A stretch of 26,333 bases of DNA from a virus. The position numbers and the translations under genes were made by a program. Of this stretch, positions 8,476 to 16,864 are shown piece after piece. Position 1 is the stretch's first letter. The number at the start of each line of letters is the position of its first letter. The stretch is from IMG/VR virus record IMGVR_UViG_3300030385_002437, positions 1 to 26,333 of that record; one strand, 5' to 3'. The notes beneath the pieces were generated by a model that had not been told where the DNA came from, did no database searches, and saw nothing but the letters and a program-made list of their open reading frames with translations.

Positions 8476-8624
8476 CAAGCTCCCCAATAAAAATCTTTGA
8501 CCGTCCTGCATTTTCTGCATTTTGTAATTGGTTTATAAATTTCATTATCAAACAGTTTCATCATACCACGTTCCCATTCATGCCCAGTCACCCACCGACA
8601 CCATTGATATTGAAAGAAACGCAT
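8475..8624 (-). CDS. Small CxxC protein in the head-tail joining cluster
   Basis: This 49-residue open frame exactly fills the space between the head closure and gp10-like genes. Its ATG overlaps the upstream TGA by one base (TGATG), and its own TGA overlaps the next ATG by one base in the same way. The product starts MRFFQYQWCRWVTGHEWERG and ends KCRKCRTVKDFYWGA, rich in Trp, with C36 and C39 forming a CxxC pair. The one-base overlaps on both sides are good evidence for a real gene. I do not recognise the family. With one clear cysteine pair, a metal site would need C9, His or a dimer. Confidence 0.72.
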   Translation of the reverse strand: MRFFQYQWCRWVTGHEWERGMMKLFDNEIYKPITKCRKCRTVKDFYWGA

Positions 8625-8977
8625 CACTCAACAGGTCGCTCCTGGACTTTCAACTCTAACCAGTCATCGTTCTCATCTGGTATATGCCTTTGGCCAGTTA
8701 TATAGAAGAACCGATTCACACTTCGGATGGTAGAAATGGCCCTAGTTTTCCCGGTATTTATGTCATCACGATTTCTCACGAAAATCCTATGGGTTACAAA
8801 TGGGATTTCAGCATCTGCAGTGAAGGATTCAGTAGCCGAGATTGGTTCGATCTTACACCATACTGTTGCATCTGATGCTATGTCTTGCCAATCTTCAGAT
8901 TGTTTCCACCCACTTGAATCAGCTACTTCATCATTTTCTTGGAATGTGCAGCGGTGCCTCATCTCATTGAAATTCAT
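8624..8977 (-). CDS. Head closure protein (head-tail adaptor)
   Basis: This 117-residue protein fits the phage head-tail joining family (SPP1 gp16 / HK97 gp9 type). It opens with MNFNEMRHRCTFQ, then a variable loop and beta strands (ATVWCKIEPISATE, THRIFVRNRDDI, NRFFYITGQRHIP), and closes with LELKVQERPVE. The order connector, closure, gp10-like, terminator is the classic one. Its ATG overlaps the stop of the connector gene (ATGA). Confidence 0.8.
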   Translation of the reverse strand: MNFNEMRHRCTFQENDEVADSSGWKQSEDWQDIASDATVWCKIEPISATESFTADAEIPFVTHRIFVRNRDDINTGKTRAISTIRSVNRFFYITGQRHIPDENDDWLELKVQERPVE

Positions 8978-9570
8978 AAAGTCAAAACTCGTATACTCTG
9001 AACTAAACCCTCAGCAGGTTTGGTCCAAGGAATTGTTGCAAACTCCACTTGGTCACCGGCCCGGTTATCATACATGGACCCAACAAGAGTGAGGACTGCA
9101 GTCTGCACCATATTTTTATAAAAAGAATCCACATCTGCTATGGCTGCCCCCCATCCCGCTACAAATTCTATAAGCATGGCCTTATTAGACCGCATGTCAG
9201 TTGGCCAGGAGCCACCTTGCGCAATGAAAATCCTGCCAGGTTGTTGAGTTATATCAACGGTATAATTGTCTGTAGAGAAGGTCTGCTCTGTTCCATCACT
9301 CTCGAAATAACTCACACTTGTGACAGATGAGAGTGGGGCCCTTGGGAGCTCAATAGATGTTCCAGTGACATCAGACTCATCAAGGGACAACTGCCAACTG
9401 GAATCCAGGAAACTCCTATTGGTGTATTGCTCAAGGTAAGTTGAAGCCATCAAAATATATCTATCAATCAATGAATCATCTGCTGAGTTGTCAACCTTTA
9501 AAAAGGTTTTAGCTTCTGCAGTGGTCACAATCTGGTTGGTTGTGCCTGTAACTAAACTAAGAAACTTCAT
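8974..9570 (-). CDS. Head-tail connector (gp6-like / phiE125 gp8-like)
   Basis: This 198-residue protein matches the phage connector family that forms the ring below the portal. The N-terminal helices are typical: IVTTAEAKTFLKVDNSADDS followed by LIDRYILMASTYLEQYTNRSF. A beta part follows (SSWQLSLDE, IELPRAPLSSVTSVSYFESDG, TVDITQQPGRI), then C-terminal helices. The start overlaps the end of the small upstream gene by 14 bases. Confidence 0.82.
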   Translation of the reverse strand: MKFLSLVTGTTNQIVTTAEAKTFLKVDNSADDSLIDRYILMASTYLEQYTNRSFLDSSWQLSLDESDVTGTSIELPRAPLSSVTSVSYFESDGTEQTFSTDNYTVDITQQPGRIFIAQGGSWPTDMRSNKAMLIEFVAGWGAAIADVDSFYKNMVQTAVLTLVGSMYDNRAGDQVEFATIPWTKPAEGLVQSIRVLTL

Positions 9571-9772
9571 TGGTCTGCTCTTTATTTTTAAAACTATAGC
9601 TATACATTTTGTTTGTAGGAGGTCCCCCCCCTGCTTTACATACCAAGATGCAAGCAGAAGGGGGTTCCATGTTTATCAGTTCTAAAGCAAGCTCGTCATC
9701 AAGTGCATAGATGCTATCCCTAAAGTAGTGTTTGTTTCCAATTATACAATCAACGAGCAATCTTACTTTCAT
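9557..9772 (-). CDS. Small protein downstream of the capsid gene
   Basis: This 71-residue protein starts at an ATG behind GGAGGGAGT. The first 40 residues (MKVRLLVDCIIGNKHYFRDS, then a Leu/Glu-rich helix DDELALELINME) resemble the short proteins often found after the major capsid gene, of the type 'valine-leucine strand, then a ...ELA.ELI... helix'. The C-terminal part is polar and unrecognised. Its role is unknown; a head or connector accessory role is suggested only by position. Confidence 0.65.
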   Translation of the reverse strand: MKVRLLVDCIIGNKHYFRDSIYALDDELALELINMEPPSACILVCKAGGGPPTNKMYSYSFKNKEQTNEVS

Positions 9773-9787
9773 TCTACTCCCTCCATT

Positions 9788-10966
9788 CTAGGTCTCGGCT
9801 TGAACTACTACAAATGCAGAGGGGTCAGTCGTTAGGCCCCCCGTGCGCCGATGGGCGATAAATCTGACAATGCCGTCTGCAGCTGAGGTATAATCGTCCC
9901 TCAACACTGACATTCCCAATCGGTCATACACAGTATAACCTTTGAAGTCACCCACTACAATGGATTTTGAGTCACTAGCCAGTGCTGCCATTCCATCACA
10001 AACAATGATTGGGCGCCCGAGTAGCGTCGATGGTGAAGCACCTGTCAGACCTGGCTGCCAGAGGTATTGTCCTTCGTCATCAGTCAACCCACGCAAAGAC
10101 CCTTGGGTTCCCATGTTCATAGCCCATGTTGCATTGGCTGCATACCCACCTTTGAGGGTATAGAAGGCATCAATTAGAGTAGGTGCTGTGATGACTGCGG
10201 TTGTAGTAGACGCATCCTGAACGACTGGAACATCACTATTTACAATCACCCCTTCAGGTTGACCACTACCAGTTCCCAACAAAATGCCTTCGCCTTCTTT
10301 ATCAGCAAATGCTTCTGCGAAGTCTGTAGTCAATTCAGCTTCTACGTCAAAATAAGCGTCTTCAAGAAGCTCGACCGTGACTGGAGTCAGGGCGCTCAAT
10401 TTAAAGGCCGCGATGGTATTCAACGCATAAGTTGGTTGTGTTGCAGAAGTAGTTGCAGCTTCAGCTACCCAATCGCATGCTAGGTTAACTGTTCGAGCAG
10501 GAATTTCAATTGATTTCGCTTGGCCTGTTTTAACATCACAGACCTGGCGAATCGGATTTGAATTAGTAAGTCGCCTCAAGAGTTCACGAATAAACTCATT
10601 GGGTGCCATCGGCCCACCATCTGCAGGTTGCGAACCCACGCCTTCACTCAGGGTTTTAGATTCAGTAGGACTCAACCCATGGTGTCCTTTTCGCAGGTAT
10701 TTAGAAAATGCAGCCTTGTGTGCATCTACTTTTTCCTGTTGCTCATCAGCAACGTCGCCAAGGGAGGGCCTGTTCAATTTGGTTTGGAGCTCGTCAATCT
10801 TTCCTTGAGTTGCATCCATTCCTTTTGTGATTTTATCAAGCCGTTCATCCAATTCAGGACGGCTCATGCTTCTGTCTTCGAGATCTTTGAACTTCTCATC
10901 GTTGTATTCCTTCAACGAATTGAAGTCCCTATTAAGATCTTCAATATGATCTTTTAGTTCTTTCAT
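9788..10966 (-). CDS. Major capsid protein, HK97 fold
   Basis: This 392-residue protein starts at an ATG behind AGGAGAACCTT, one of the stronger ribosome-binding sites here. Residues 1 to about 100 are charged coiled coil (KDLEDRSMSRPELDERLDK), the delta/scaffolding domain that the prohead protease usually removes. After it comes the HK97 coat pattern: GGPMAPNEFIRELLRRLTNS, a beta stretch with SIEIPARTV, PVTVELLEDAYFDVEAEL, FADKEGEGILLGTGSGQPEG, and the closing FIAHRRTGGLTTDPSAFVVV. The protease gene directly upstream supports a cleaved precursor; the exact cleavage site cannot be read from sequence. Confidence 0.93.
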   Translation of the reverse strand: MKELKDHIEDLNRDFNSLKEYNDEKFKDLEDRSMSRPELDERLDKITKGMDATQGKIDELQTKLNRPSLGDVADEQQEKVDAHKAAFSKYLRKGHHGLSPTESKTLSEGVGSQPADGGPMAPNEFIRELLRRLTNSNPIRQVCDVKTGQAKSIEIPARTVNLACDWVAEAATTSATQPTYALNTIAAFKLSALTPVTVELLEDAYFDVEAELTTDFAEAFADKEGEGILLGTGSGQPEGVIVNSDVPVVQDASTTTAVITAPTLIDAFYTLKGGYAANATWAMNMGTQGSLRGLTDDEGQYLWQPGLTGASPSTLLGRPIIVCDGMAALASDSKSIVVGDFKGYTVYDRLGMSVLRDDYTSAADGIVRFIAHRRTGGLTTDPSAFVVVQAET

Positions 10967-10983
10967 AAGGTTCTCCTGTTTGC

Positions 10984-10997
10984 TGGGATAAATCCCA
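10984..10997. repeat. Perfect short palindrome in the capsid gene leader
   Basis: TGGGAT-AA-ATCCCA is a perfect inverted repeat in the 84-base gap between the protease and capsid genes, about 18 bases before the capsid ATG. In RNA it could form a small hairpin near the ribosome-binding site; in DNA it could be a protein site. A function is not shown. Confidence 0.35.
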
Positions 10998-11050
10998 ACC
11001 GGTTTTTCCGCTATTGCGTTAATACAAACTCAATAAGTTCCCTTTGTAGG

Positions 11051-11785
11051 TTACTTCTTCATTGAGTGTTTTATGTTACGCCTTAGCCGTTCGATCGAGT
11101 GGAGCATCTCCGAGTCGACTTCACCAACACCGGGTCTTAGTTTCAAATCATGGTCAAGCAAGTTTCCGCTGGAAGAGTTGCCTTGACTGCCATTGTTCCT
11201 GAGAATGGTGTCTAATTCGTTAAGGGCTTCTTGTGCCGCTTCCACACAATATGGAGGCAGCTTTGTTGAAGTCCTTTTCACACTTCTTATAGAAATAAGT
11301 AATGCAGTTAGGGCTTCATCAAAAACTTGTTTATGGTCTTTAACCGATTCAATCGTTGCGTCCTCGTTCATTGGAAACGTCACAGGACTATATTCATAGA
11401 GCTTAATTTCAGTAATAAATCTATTACCAGATTTCTCATCTAATTCATCTTGAATGGATTCATAGCCAATTGACAACCCTTTGAGGGCGCCTTGTGCCAT
11501 TAGAGCTCTGGCCTCCCTGGCTTGTTGAACTTCTAAACACAGCTGGCCTTTAACAAACAACCCTTTGCTGTCTTCATAAGCATCAACACCAGCCCCAATA
11601 GGTTTGGTTGGATCATGCTGCCATAGAATCGGGTGACTCTTATTGTTTTCAAGAGTGCGTGAGAATGCACCTTTTCGAATAATGTCCCCCCCTTGATCTA
11701 GGGAATACGCAGCTGCATATCCTTCGAACTGGCCTGAGTCATCAATCGACTTGAATTTCATTTTGAAGGATCTTGTTTGTTTCAC
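11051..11785 (-). CDS. Prohead protease, HK97 family
   Basis: This serine protease matures the capsid by cleaving the coat precursor. I place the start at the GTG at 11785, just after the portal stop, with GGAG six bases upstream; an ATG at 11800 is the alternative, and the frame open to 11872 overlaps the portal gene. The product is about 244 residues. Typical motifs are GQFEGYAAAYSLDQGGDII, KGAFSRTL, PILWQHDPTKPIG (catalytic His in QHD), ALKGLSIGYE (catalytic Ser in GLSIG) and EYSPVTFPMNEDA. The last 80 residues are a helical, charged tail with a Ser/Asn/Gly-rich linker, possibly scaffold-like. It lies between the portal and coat genes as expected. Confidence 0.9.
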   Translation of the reverse strand: MKQTRSFKMKFKSIDDSGQFEGYAAAYSLDQGGDIIRKGAFSRTLENNKSHPILWQHDPTKPIGAGVDAYEDSKGLFVKGQLCLEVQQAREARALMAQGALKGLSIGYESIQDELDEKSGNRFITEIKLYEYSPVTFPMNEDATIESVKDHKQVFDEALTALLISIRSVKRTSTKLPPYCVEAAQEALNELDTILRNNGSQGNSSSGNLLDHDLKLRPGVGEVDSEMLHSIERLRRNIKHSMKK

Positions 11786-11786
11786 T

Positions 11787-14036
11787 TTATTCTCCAGCAT
11801 CCATTCTTTTATAAACTTCAACACACCTGCAGTTAATAATATTCCCAGGAGAGGCGTCAAAGGTCCAGTCACCTGGAAACATCAACCGGTCATAACCGTT
11901 GAATTGCCCACGTGCAGGGTTCTTACCTGGCCTCTTGACAACATAAGCCACATCCATTTCAGCTGATTGAATACCTGCCTGGTGCCATTTACGTGCCCGA
12001 AAGTCCGGCGTTCCTATCCAGGTTTTAACCAGGGTGAGGCCTGTGGCCTTGGCTGCAAAGTGGCTAGATGCAGATGCAGCGGTCAAGGTTTCAGTTCTGG
12101 CTATTCGTTCAGCCCTGATCTTAACCTCATGGCCTCCAGGCATAGTCGCCTCTATTTCATTTGCAACATCCTTCCAACTCATTCCCCCCTCAAGGTATTC
12201 AGTAACTTTCTTCCAGATGACATCTTGAGTTGTGTGGGATAAGTCTAGGAACTTCTTACCAAAGGCTTCTTCTAAGTATTCAATGATGAACCGGCTCCAG
12301 GTTGACAACACACTTTCGTCAATCTTCAATTCAGTCGGGCCCGGTTGGTTCTTCAAGTTATCAAAGACACTTACCGCGAACCCTTCACCGACACCTAAAT
12401 AGACTTCTTGTAGGGTCTTATTCCATTGGTCTTTCTGTTGTTCAGCAGCTATTTCAAGTGCAATAATTAATTCTTGTTCTGCCGTTGCATAGTTTAAGGC
12501 TTTGCATATTTCCTTAATTTCTTGATTCAGGCGCTTTTCAAAGATCCCTTTGGTTGCCTCAACAGCTGCCTCACGTTGTTGGTCTACACCTTTCCAGGCA
12601 TTTAGCTTCTGTTCATTTGTCATGATAGACTGAACCTCAGCCTTGGGCCCATCTATCACAGCAAGCTGCCTTTCAGCTTCAGCTCTAGTCGCATGGCGTC
12701 CTAACACCCTCGACTCATCTTCAGTTAACACACACCACACTTGATCGGCACCAGGTTTGTCTGGATCCTTTTCACCAGGCGTGCATCGTCTGACTGTCTT
12801 GGTGTTACTTGGCAGGAGTAAAGCCTTAGGGGCTTCATCTATGGCAACAGGATCATCCCACGATACTAGTGTATCCATGCCTTCAATACTTTCAAAACCC
12901 AAAAGGTCCCTGGCTTCATTGGTGGTGATAACTCCAGCCGATACTGCACTCATAGTCCTTGTCCATATTTCTGAACGATCTTCTTGGAGTGCATCAACCC
13001 TGTCTTTGTCAACCATCAATCTATAGCGGTCATCCAGTTTGGGCATTAGCCAATTGTTAATTTCCTGCTCATATATTTCAGCGATAGGCAGAACCGTTTC
13101 CATATAGAACGATTTGCGTGCCTCAGAGTAACTTGCATAGGATCGGTTTTGACTGTCACCAATTACCTCAGGAGGAACACCAAGTGCAATAGCAATTTCT
13201 TTACCGCTCAACCTAATACCTTCTGACCAATCCATCTGCTCAGGAGACTGGCTGATAATGTGAGGCTTGATTCCCCCCTCAAACACTTTAGGTTTGGCGG
13301 CATTAGTAGGCCCTGAGTATTTATCTTCAAACTCTTTCTTAATCCTTTGCCGCTGTTGGTCAGTTAACTCTCCATCAGTAGTCAGGGCAAATGTAACCTT
13401 TGCATTATTCTTCAGGAGGTTATAGTTCCAAAATCTAGATTCGTTGTTTTGGTCCACTGACCGAGCTGCCGCTTCAAGAGGGCTCATCCCATAATAGTCT
13501 GAGATAGGATTGAAACTTTTAAGATGAAGGCAATCCTCAAAGGCAATACGAATCTTTTTTTGTTTTACTTTGTATTCATAGCCTATGATCCCTTCCCTCC
13601 CTGGAATCACTGACATCCTGTCTGGCCTCAATAACCAAATTTCTTTAGGAGCTCCATTTTCCGGCCCCACTGCTTCAATGTAAACATTGCCGGCTATTAA
13701 GTAAAAAGAAATGGCCGCCTCAATGAAGGTGGCCGAAGACTGGTCAGGGTTGGGTCTATTTATAAGTTTCAACACCGGGTTGTTTGGGTCACTTACTTGT
13801 GACTGCGAACCGTCCCGGTTTTTCTCAATGACAACCCAGGGAAGACCGCTCACACTTCTGGCAATCTCTGAAATGGCAGCGAACACATAAGGATTAGATT
13901 GATACCCATCTTTTGAAAAAGTTTCGTAATCCCTGGGAGCCCAGACTGCCGCAGACCCTTCAACCACCATAAGACCTTGGCCTGAGGACTGTTTAGCTTC
14001 AAACATTTCTTTTATGTTGTCAAGTATACTCATCAA
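11787..14036 (-). CDS. Portal protein fused to a MuF-type (SPP1 gp7) head morphogenesis domain
   Basis: This 749-residue protein has two parts. Residues 1 to about 400 are an HK97-type portal: YQSNPYVFAAISEIARSVSG, the polymorphic-toxin-free core GNVYIEAVG, WLLRPDRMSVIPG, ISDYYGMSPLEAAARS, IALGVPPEVIGDSQNRSYAS. Residues about 420-475 form a short insert with TPGEKDPDKPGADQVWCV and RHATRAEAERQLAVID. Residues about 480-620 are helical. The C-terminal 120 residues are MuF-like: AERIARTETLTAASASS, VKTWIGTPDFRARKWHQAG, MFPGDWTFDASPGNIINCRC. The portal is the DNA gate of the capsid; MuF domains are minor head proteins that enter the head or act in assembly. The start overlaps the upstream small gene by four bases. 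I see no stop or frameshift at the junction, so the fusion looks genuine. Confidence 0.9.
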   Translation of the reverse strand: MMSILDNIKEMFEAKQSSGQGLMVVEGSAAVWAPRDYETFSKDGYQSNPYVFAAISEIARSVSGLPWVVIEKNRDGSQSQVSDPNNPVLKLINRPNPDQSSATFIEAAISFYLIAGNVYIEAVGPENGAPKEIWLLRPDRMSVIPGREGIIGYEYKVKQKKIRIAFEDCLHLKSFNPISDYYGMSPLEAAARSVDQNNESRFWNYNLLKNNAKVTFALTTDGELTDQQRQRIKKEFEDKYSGPTNAAKPKVFEGGIKPHIISQSPEQMDWSEGIRLSGKEIAIALGVPPEVIGDSQNRSYASYSEARKSFYMETVLPIAEIYEQEINNWLMPKLDDRYRLMVDKDRVDALQEDRSEIWTRTMSAVSAGVITTNEARDLLGFESIEGMDTLVSWDDPVAIDEAPKALLLPSNTKTVRRCTPGEKDPDKPGADQVWCVLTEDESRVLGRHATRAEAERQLAVIDGPKAEVQSIMTNEQKLNAWKGVDQQREAAVEATKGIFEKRLNQEIKEICKALNYATAEQELIIALEIAAEQQKDQWNKTLQEVYLGVGEGFAVSVFDNLKNQPGPTELKIDESVLSTWSRFIIEYLEEAFGKKFLDLSHTTQDVIWKKVTEYLEGGMSWKDVANEIEATMPGGHEVKIRAERIARTETLTAASASSHFAAKATGLTLVKTWIGTPDFRARKWHQAGIQSAEMDVAYVVKRPGKNPARGQFNGYDRLMFPGDWTFDASPGNIINCRCVEVYKRMDAGE

Positions 14037-14221
14037 TGGTTCCCAATTTTGTGGGTTGTCCGTATTTCAAAGTGTGACATCTTACCCCCCTGGAAGGAAA
14101 CAGTAAGGCTCCCATACTTCTTTTCGTGTGCGATACTAATAAGCTCGGCAATCACTTGAGCCAAGTGTGGGAATTTTTCAAGAAGCTCGAGCGTCACAAT
14201 CATATCATCGTGCTCATACAT
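14033..14221 (-). CDS. Small DUF2292-like protein between large terminase and portal
   Basis: This 62-residue protein starts at an ATG with GGA six bases upstream and overlaps the portal start by four bases. An N-terminal helix (LELLEKFPHLAQVIAELISI) is followed by YGSLTVSFQGGKMSHFEI, a beta hairpin. This 'GSLTV...GGK...E' pattern resembles small DUF2292-type proteins seen in phages and bacteria. The function is unknown. Confidence 0.65.
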   Translation of the reverse strand: MYEHDDMIVTLELLEKFPHLAQVIAELISIAHEKKYGSLTVSFQGGKMSHFEIRTTHKIGNH

Positions 14222-14255
14222 TTACGTTCCATGATAACAAATTAAACTACAAAAA

Positions 14256-15608
14256 CTAAATACTCCATACAGATGGGGTGCAATTCTTTTCAAGAACCAA
14301 TTCAGTAACAGCCCACACTAGAGCGTCAGCTCTATCTGGAGAATCCGAACCCTCATAGCCAGACGGTGTGAACATAACAATCTGATCTTCCAACTTAGGA
14401 TAAGATCCAACCATGTGAATCCTTTTCTGTTCAAACAAACTCCCTACAGGTTCAAACCTAATATGTTTCCCTTTACTTGCCCTAACAGCTCTGAAGGGAA
14501 CATTTTTGTCTACAGTCCTAATGGTTGCCTCTACTAGATCACCGCCATTGTTTACCTCTCCTAGTATTCTCCCATTCAAATCAGGGGCCCACTTGTGCAG
14601 GCTTTCAATTGCCCTGGTAGCCCAAGCCTTAGGACTCACCCTGCAAGATCGATCATCAAGCACATATACTTCATCATCAATCCCTAAGCCAGCCACTACT
14701 ATCCCAGTCTCATCAGAATCTTCTGAGGAGGTCACCGCGGGGTCTATTCCAACCACAACACGCTGCAGGTCTGGGACTTCCCCTGATACTACCCGGGCCT
14801 CATCTAACAGCTCATGGCTGACCAGGGCACCGTCTACATCTTCCAACAGTTGGGCCCAGATCTCTTGTTTGGCCAGCCTAGTCCCCTTATACCTCTCCAG
14901 GATTGAATTAAAAAATGCTTCTGGGAGGTTCGCCCTGTTATCAAATGACGACCCCCTAATCACTACCACGTCCTCCCCCTCCCTGGACAACAGGCCTTTC
15001 ATTAGCTTAGAAGGCCTCGGTGTGGTTGTAACAATGGCTCTGGGGTTGTTTCCCAGCCTTAAGCCAAACATTAGTTGGTCCCAGCTTTCTTGATACCTCC
15101 AGGAACAGATCTCATCTGTCCAGGCAAATGAGGCCTGTAGGCCCCTGAACCGGTCTGGCTCATCAGCTGATACCAGCACCGCCCTGGCCCCGTTAGTCCA
15201 GGTCACCCGCCTCTTGCTGGGTTCATACTTTGGAAAGTTCCAAGCTGGTGATATTGCTAGCAAACCAGACTCACCCTCTACCATAATATCCCTGACATCA
15301 GCTGCAGTTGGGCCGGCCAGGATCAGGTCGCCACTCTCCCCTGATTCAACTACTGACCTGACCGCCTCAGCCCCTGTTCTGGTCTTCCCAAACCCCCTGC
15401 CACAGCACCACATGGCAACCCTCCAGTCGCCTTTTGGAAGTAGCTGGTTAGGCCTGGCCCATATTGGCCAGAGGTATTTGACTGTGAGGCGTTGGCGTTC
15501 TGTTAGTATATCCAGGGCATCAGGCCCTAGCTCTTGGAATAAGCGAACGATGGGGGACTGACCTGGATCAATTTGCTTGGAGTTAGTTGACGGGCTCTTT
15601 GGTTTCAT
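14256..15608 (-). CDS. terL: Terminase large subunit
   Basis: This 450-residue ATPase-nuclease packages DNA into the prohead. The Walker A motif is GRGFGKT (residues 70-76). The Walker B motif is FAWTDEI (about 161-167), and the coupling motif is TTTPRPS (about 204-210). The C-terminal RNase H-type nuclease starts at VVVGIDPAVTSS (Asp near 299) and closes with PDRADALVWA (about 425-434). The length fits the Terminase_6-type large subunits. The ATG overlaps the end of the upstream membrane-protein gene by 26 bases, and the ribosome-binding site is weak. The DNA here looks richer in G and C than the early region, with many GGCCT and CCTGG words. Confidence 0.93.
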   Translation of the reverse strand: MKPKSPSTNSKQIDPGQSPIVRLFQELGPDALDILTERQRLTVKYLWPIWARPNQLLPKGDWRVAMWCCGRGFGKTRTGAEAVRSVVESGESGDLILAGPTAADVRDIMVEGESGLLAISPAWNFPKYEPSKRRVTWTNGARAVLVSADEPDRFRGLQASFAWTDEICSWRYQESWDQLMFGLRLGNNPRAIVTTTPRPSKLMKGLLSREGEDVVVIRGSSFDNRANLPEAFFNSILERYKGTRLAKQEIWAQLLEDVDGALVSHELLDEARVVSGEVPDLQRVVVGIDPAVTSSEDSDETGIVVAGLGIDDEVYVLDDRSCRVSPKAWATRAIESLHKWAPDLNGRILGEVNNGGDLVEATIRTVDKNVPFRAVRASKGKHIRFEPVGSLFEQKRIHMVGSYPKLEDQIVMFTPSGYEGSDSPDRADALVWAVTELVLEKNCTPSVWSI

Positions 15609-15813
15609 CTTTGTCTAGTCGCACTAGAATCAGAGGGGCATCTTCTGTTGTGACCGCATCAAGGCCACCAAGAACGGCCTCCATCTCTTCAAGCTGTTTG
15701 ACCACTATGTCACTTGCAGCTTGTTTGAATCCTATTATAAACCCTACCGCTTTTCCAAGTAGAAAGAAGGCGATGCACAAAATACTTGTGCAGGCTAAGT
15801 AGTAGAGCATCAT
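15583..15813 (-). CDS. Small membrane-anchored protein before terL
   Basis: I place the start at the ATG at 15813, which overlaps the upstream TAA by one base (TAATG); the frame runs further up to 15894, but inside the neighbouring gene. The 76-residue product has an N-terminal hydrophobic stretch with two likely parts (LYYLACTSILCIAFFLLG and AVGFIIGF), then a charged helix (VVKQLEEMEAVL) and an acidic tail. One transmembrane helix with a cytoplasmic tail is likely. I do not recognise the family. It sits inside the packaging region and lacks the usual holin layout. Confidence 0.7.
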   Translation of the reverse strand: MMLYYLACTSILCIAFFLLGKAVGFIIGFKQAASDIVVKQLEEMEAVLGGLDAVTTEDAPLILVRLDKDETKEPVN

Positions 15814-16055
15814 TATGAACCTGTCTCCAGCTTCTTTATTTGGACAACACATCCTTTGGGGATACTCATGGCTTCCCCTCCATCTTCCCCACAAAGTGAT
15901 TGGACAACTTGCACCTCTTCTTTGTTATCCTTAGTCAGGAAACCCACTGTTGTGCACTCTACTATTGAATGGCCTTCTATTAAGTCTTCTAAGTTTGTCC
16001 ATCTATTGTCAGATGCTGCTGCATCGTGCCAAGTCACTTTTACAATAGGGAACAC
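15813..16055 (-). CDS. Conserved small phage protein of unknown function
   Basis: The start is a GTG at 16055 that overlaps the upstream TAG by one base. The 80-residue product opens VKVTWHDAAASDNRWTNLED and continues with FLTKDNKEEVQVVQSLCGED and IPKGCVVQIKKLE. This order (K-V-T/W strand, acidic loop, 'GFL..DN...V.V..S', IP...V..I..L) recalls a small protein common in tailed phages, usually listed as hypothetical. Probably a small beta-barrel; the function is unknown. Confidence 0.72.
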   Translation of the reverse strand: MFPIVKVTWHDAAASDNRWTNLEDLIEGHSIVECTTVGFLTKDNKEEVQVVQSLCGEDGGEAMSIPKGCVVQIKKLETGS

Positions 16056-16864
16056 TATCTGACCTCCACAGTTATGACCACTTGATCGTTGACTGAATCA
16101 ATCTTGATAACAGGCGCACCTTCGACACTAGGAGGGTAGGCTGCATCTTTAGAATATTGTTCGCTCCCTAGCCAACAGCCTGTGATGACTACATAACGCC
16201 TTTTGACCTTTGGCGGGAACCCAGTCCAGACTTTCTCTACGCGAGCAGCATTCTCATGAACATGACCCATGAGACATATATCAACGTCCGGTTTTAGAAC
16301 CGCCAGGGAGCTGGCCCGGTTTATTTTTCCCCCGGGCTGTCTTCCACCCCCTATTCCATGATGACACAAAATCTCTAGATTGCATCTATAGTTCTTATCT
16401 TTCTTCTGGTTGAACTTGTAACGGATCACTGTGCATGCCGGACGGTAGACCCCAGGTCGGCCAAGGAGGGCGGCTAACTGAGCACTCACATCGAGGCCCA
16501 CCGTCCGATCTAAAGTTCTGCGTTCATGGTTGCCTGGAATAATCAAATCGATACGATCCTTGACAGGTTCTAGCAGTTCAACCATCCGCTCGAGTTCCTG
16601 TTGTGGTGTCACTGCACCATACCTAAACCCTACCGACTCCTTGATACTCATATCCATGAGATCACCGAGCAAGAGGATTCTGTGGTTACGTGGATGATCT
16701 TTTATATAATCGAGCTTGGCCTTGAAGGCTTTGTCGTGGTGGGCTTCAGCTCCAACGTGCACATCTGAAATTGGGTGAAGGATGAAGGACTTCTCTTTGA
16801 CTTCCGCCTCTTGGGTAAAGAACGGCTGGTCTTTAGGTATACCGATATGACTCCCCCTTGCCAA
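16055..16864 (-). CDS. Calcineurin-like metallophosphoesterase
   Basis: The 269-residue frame shows all the main motifs of metallophosphoesterases: ISDVHVG (D34, H36), LLGDLMD (67-71), PGNHE (110-114), CHHG (167-170) and GHVH (200-203), which bind two metal ions. Such enzymes cleave phosphoesters in DNA, nucleotides or proteins; the substrate here is unknown. The start is unsure: TTG at 16864 is the first usable codon after an in-frame TGA and has no good ribosome-binding site. The conserved core begins only near residue 30, so an unusual start further in would leave it intact. It is flanked by a DNA methyltransferase and packaging genes, so a DNA role is possible. Confidence 0.86.
   Translation of the reverse strand: MARGSHIGIPKDQPFFTQEAEVKEKSFILHPISDVHVGAEAHHDKAFKAKLDYIKDHPRNHRILLLGDLMDMSIKESVGFRYGAVTPQQELERMVELLEPVKDRIDLIIPGNHERRTLDRTVGLDVSAQLAALLGRPGVYRPACTVIRYKFNQKKDKNYRCNLEILCHHGIGGGRQPGGKINRASSLAVLKPDVDICLMGHVHENAARVEKVWTGFPPKVKRRYVVITGCWLGSEQYSKDAAYPPSVEGAPVIKIDSVNDQVVITVEVR

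Noticed and set aside
14506-15093. 195-codon plus-strand frame opposite terL
   Set aside because: Antisense of a conserved terminase; the product is Ser/Thr/Pro-rich with no motif, the usual shadow in G/C-richer DNA.
14256-15608. Higher G/C in terL as a sign of recent transfer
   Set aside because: The difference is visible but modest and I could not measure it; conserved packaging genes often differ in composition from early genes.
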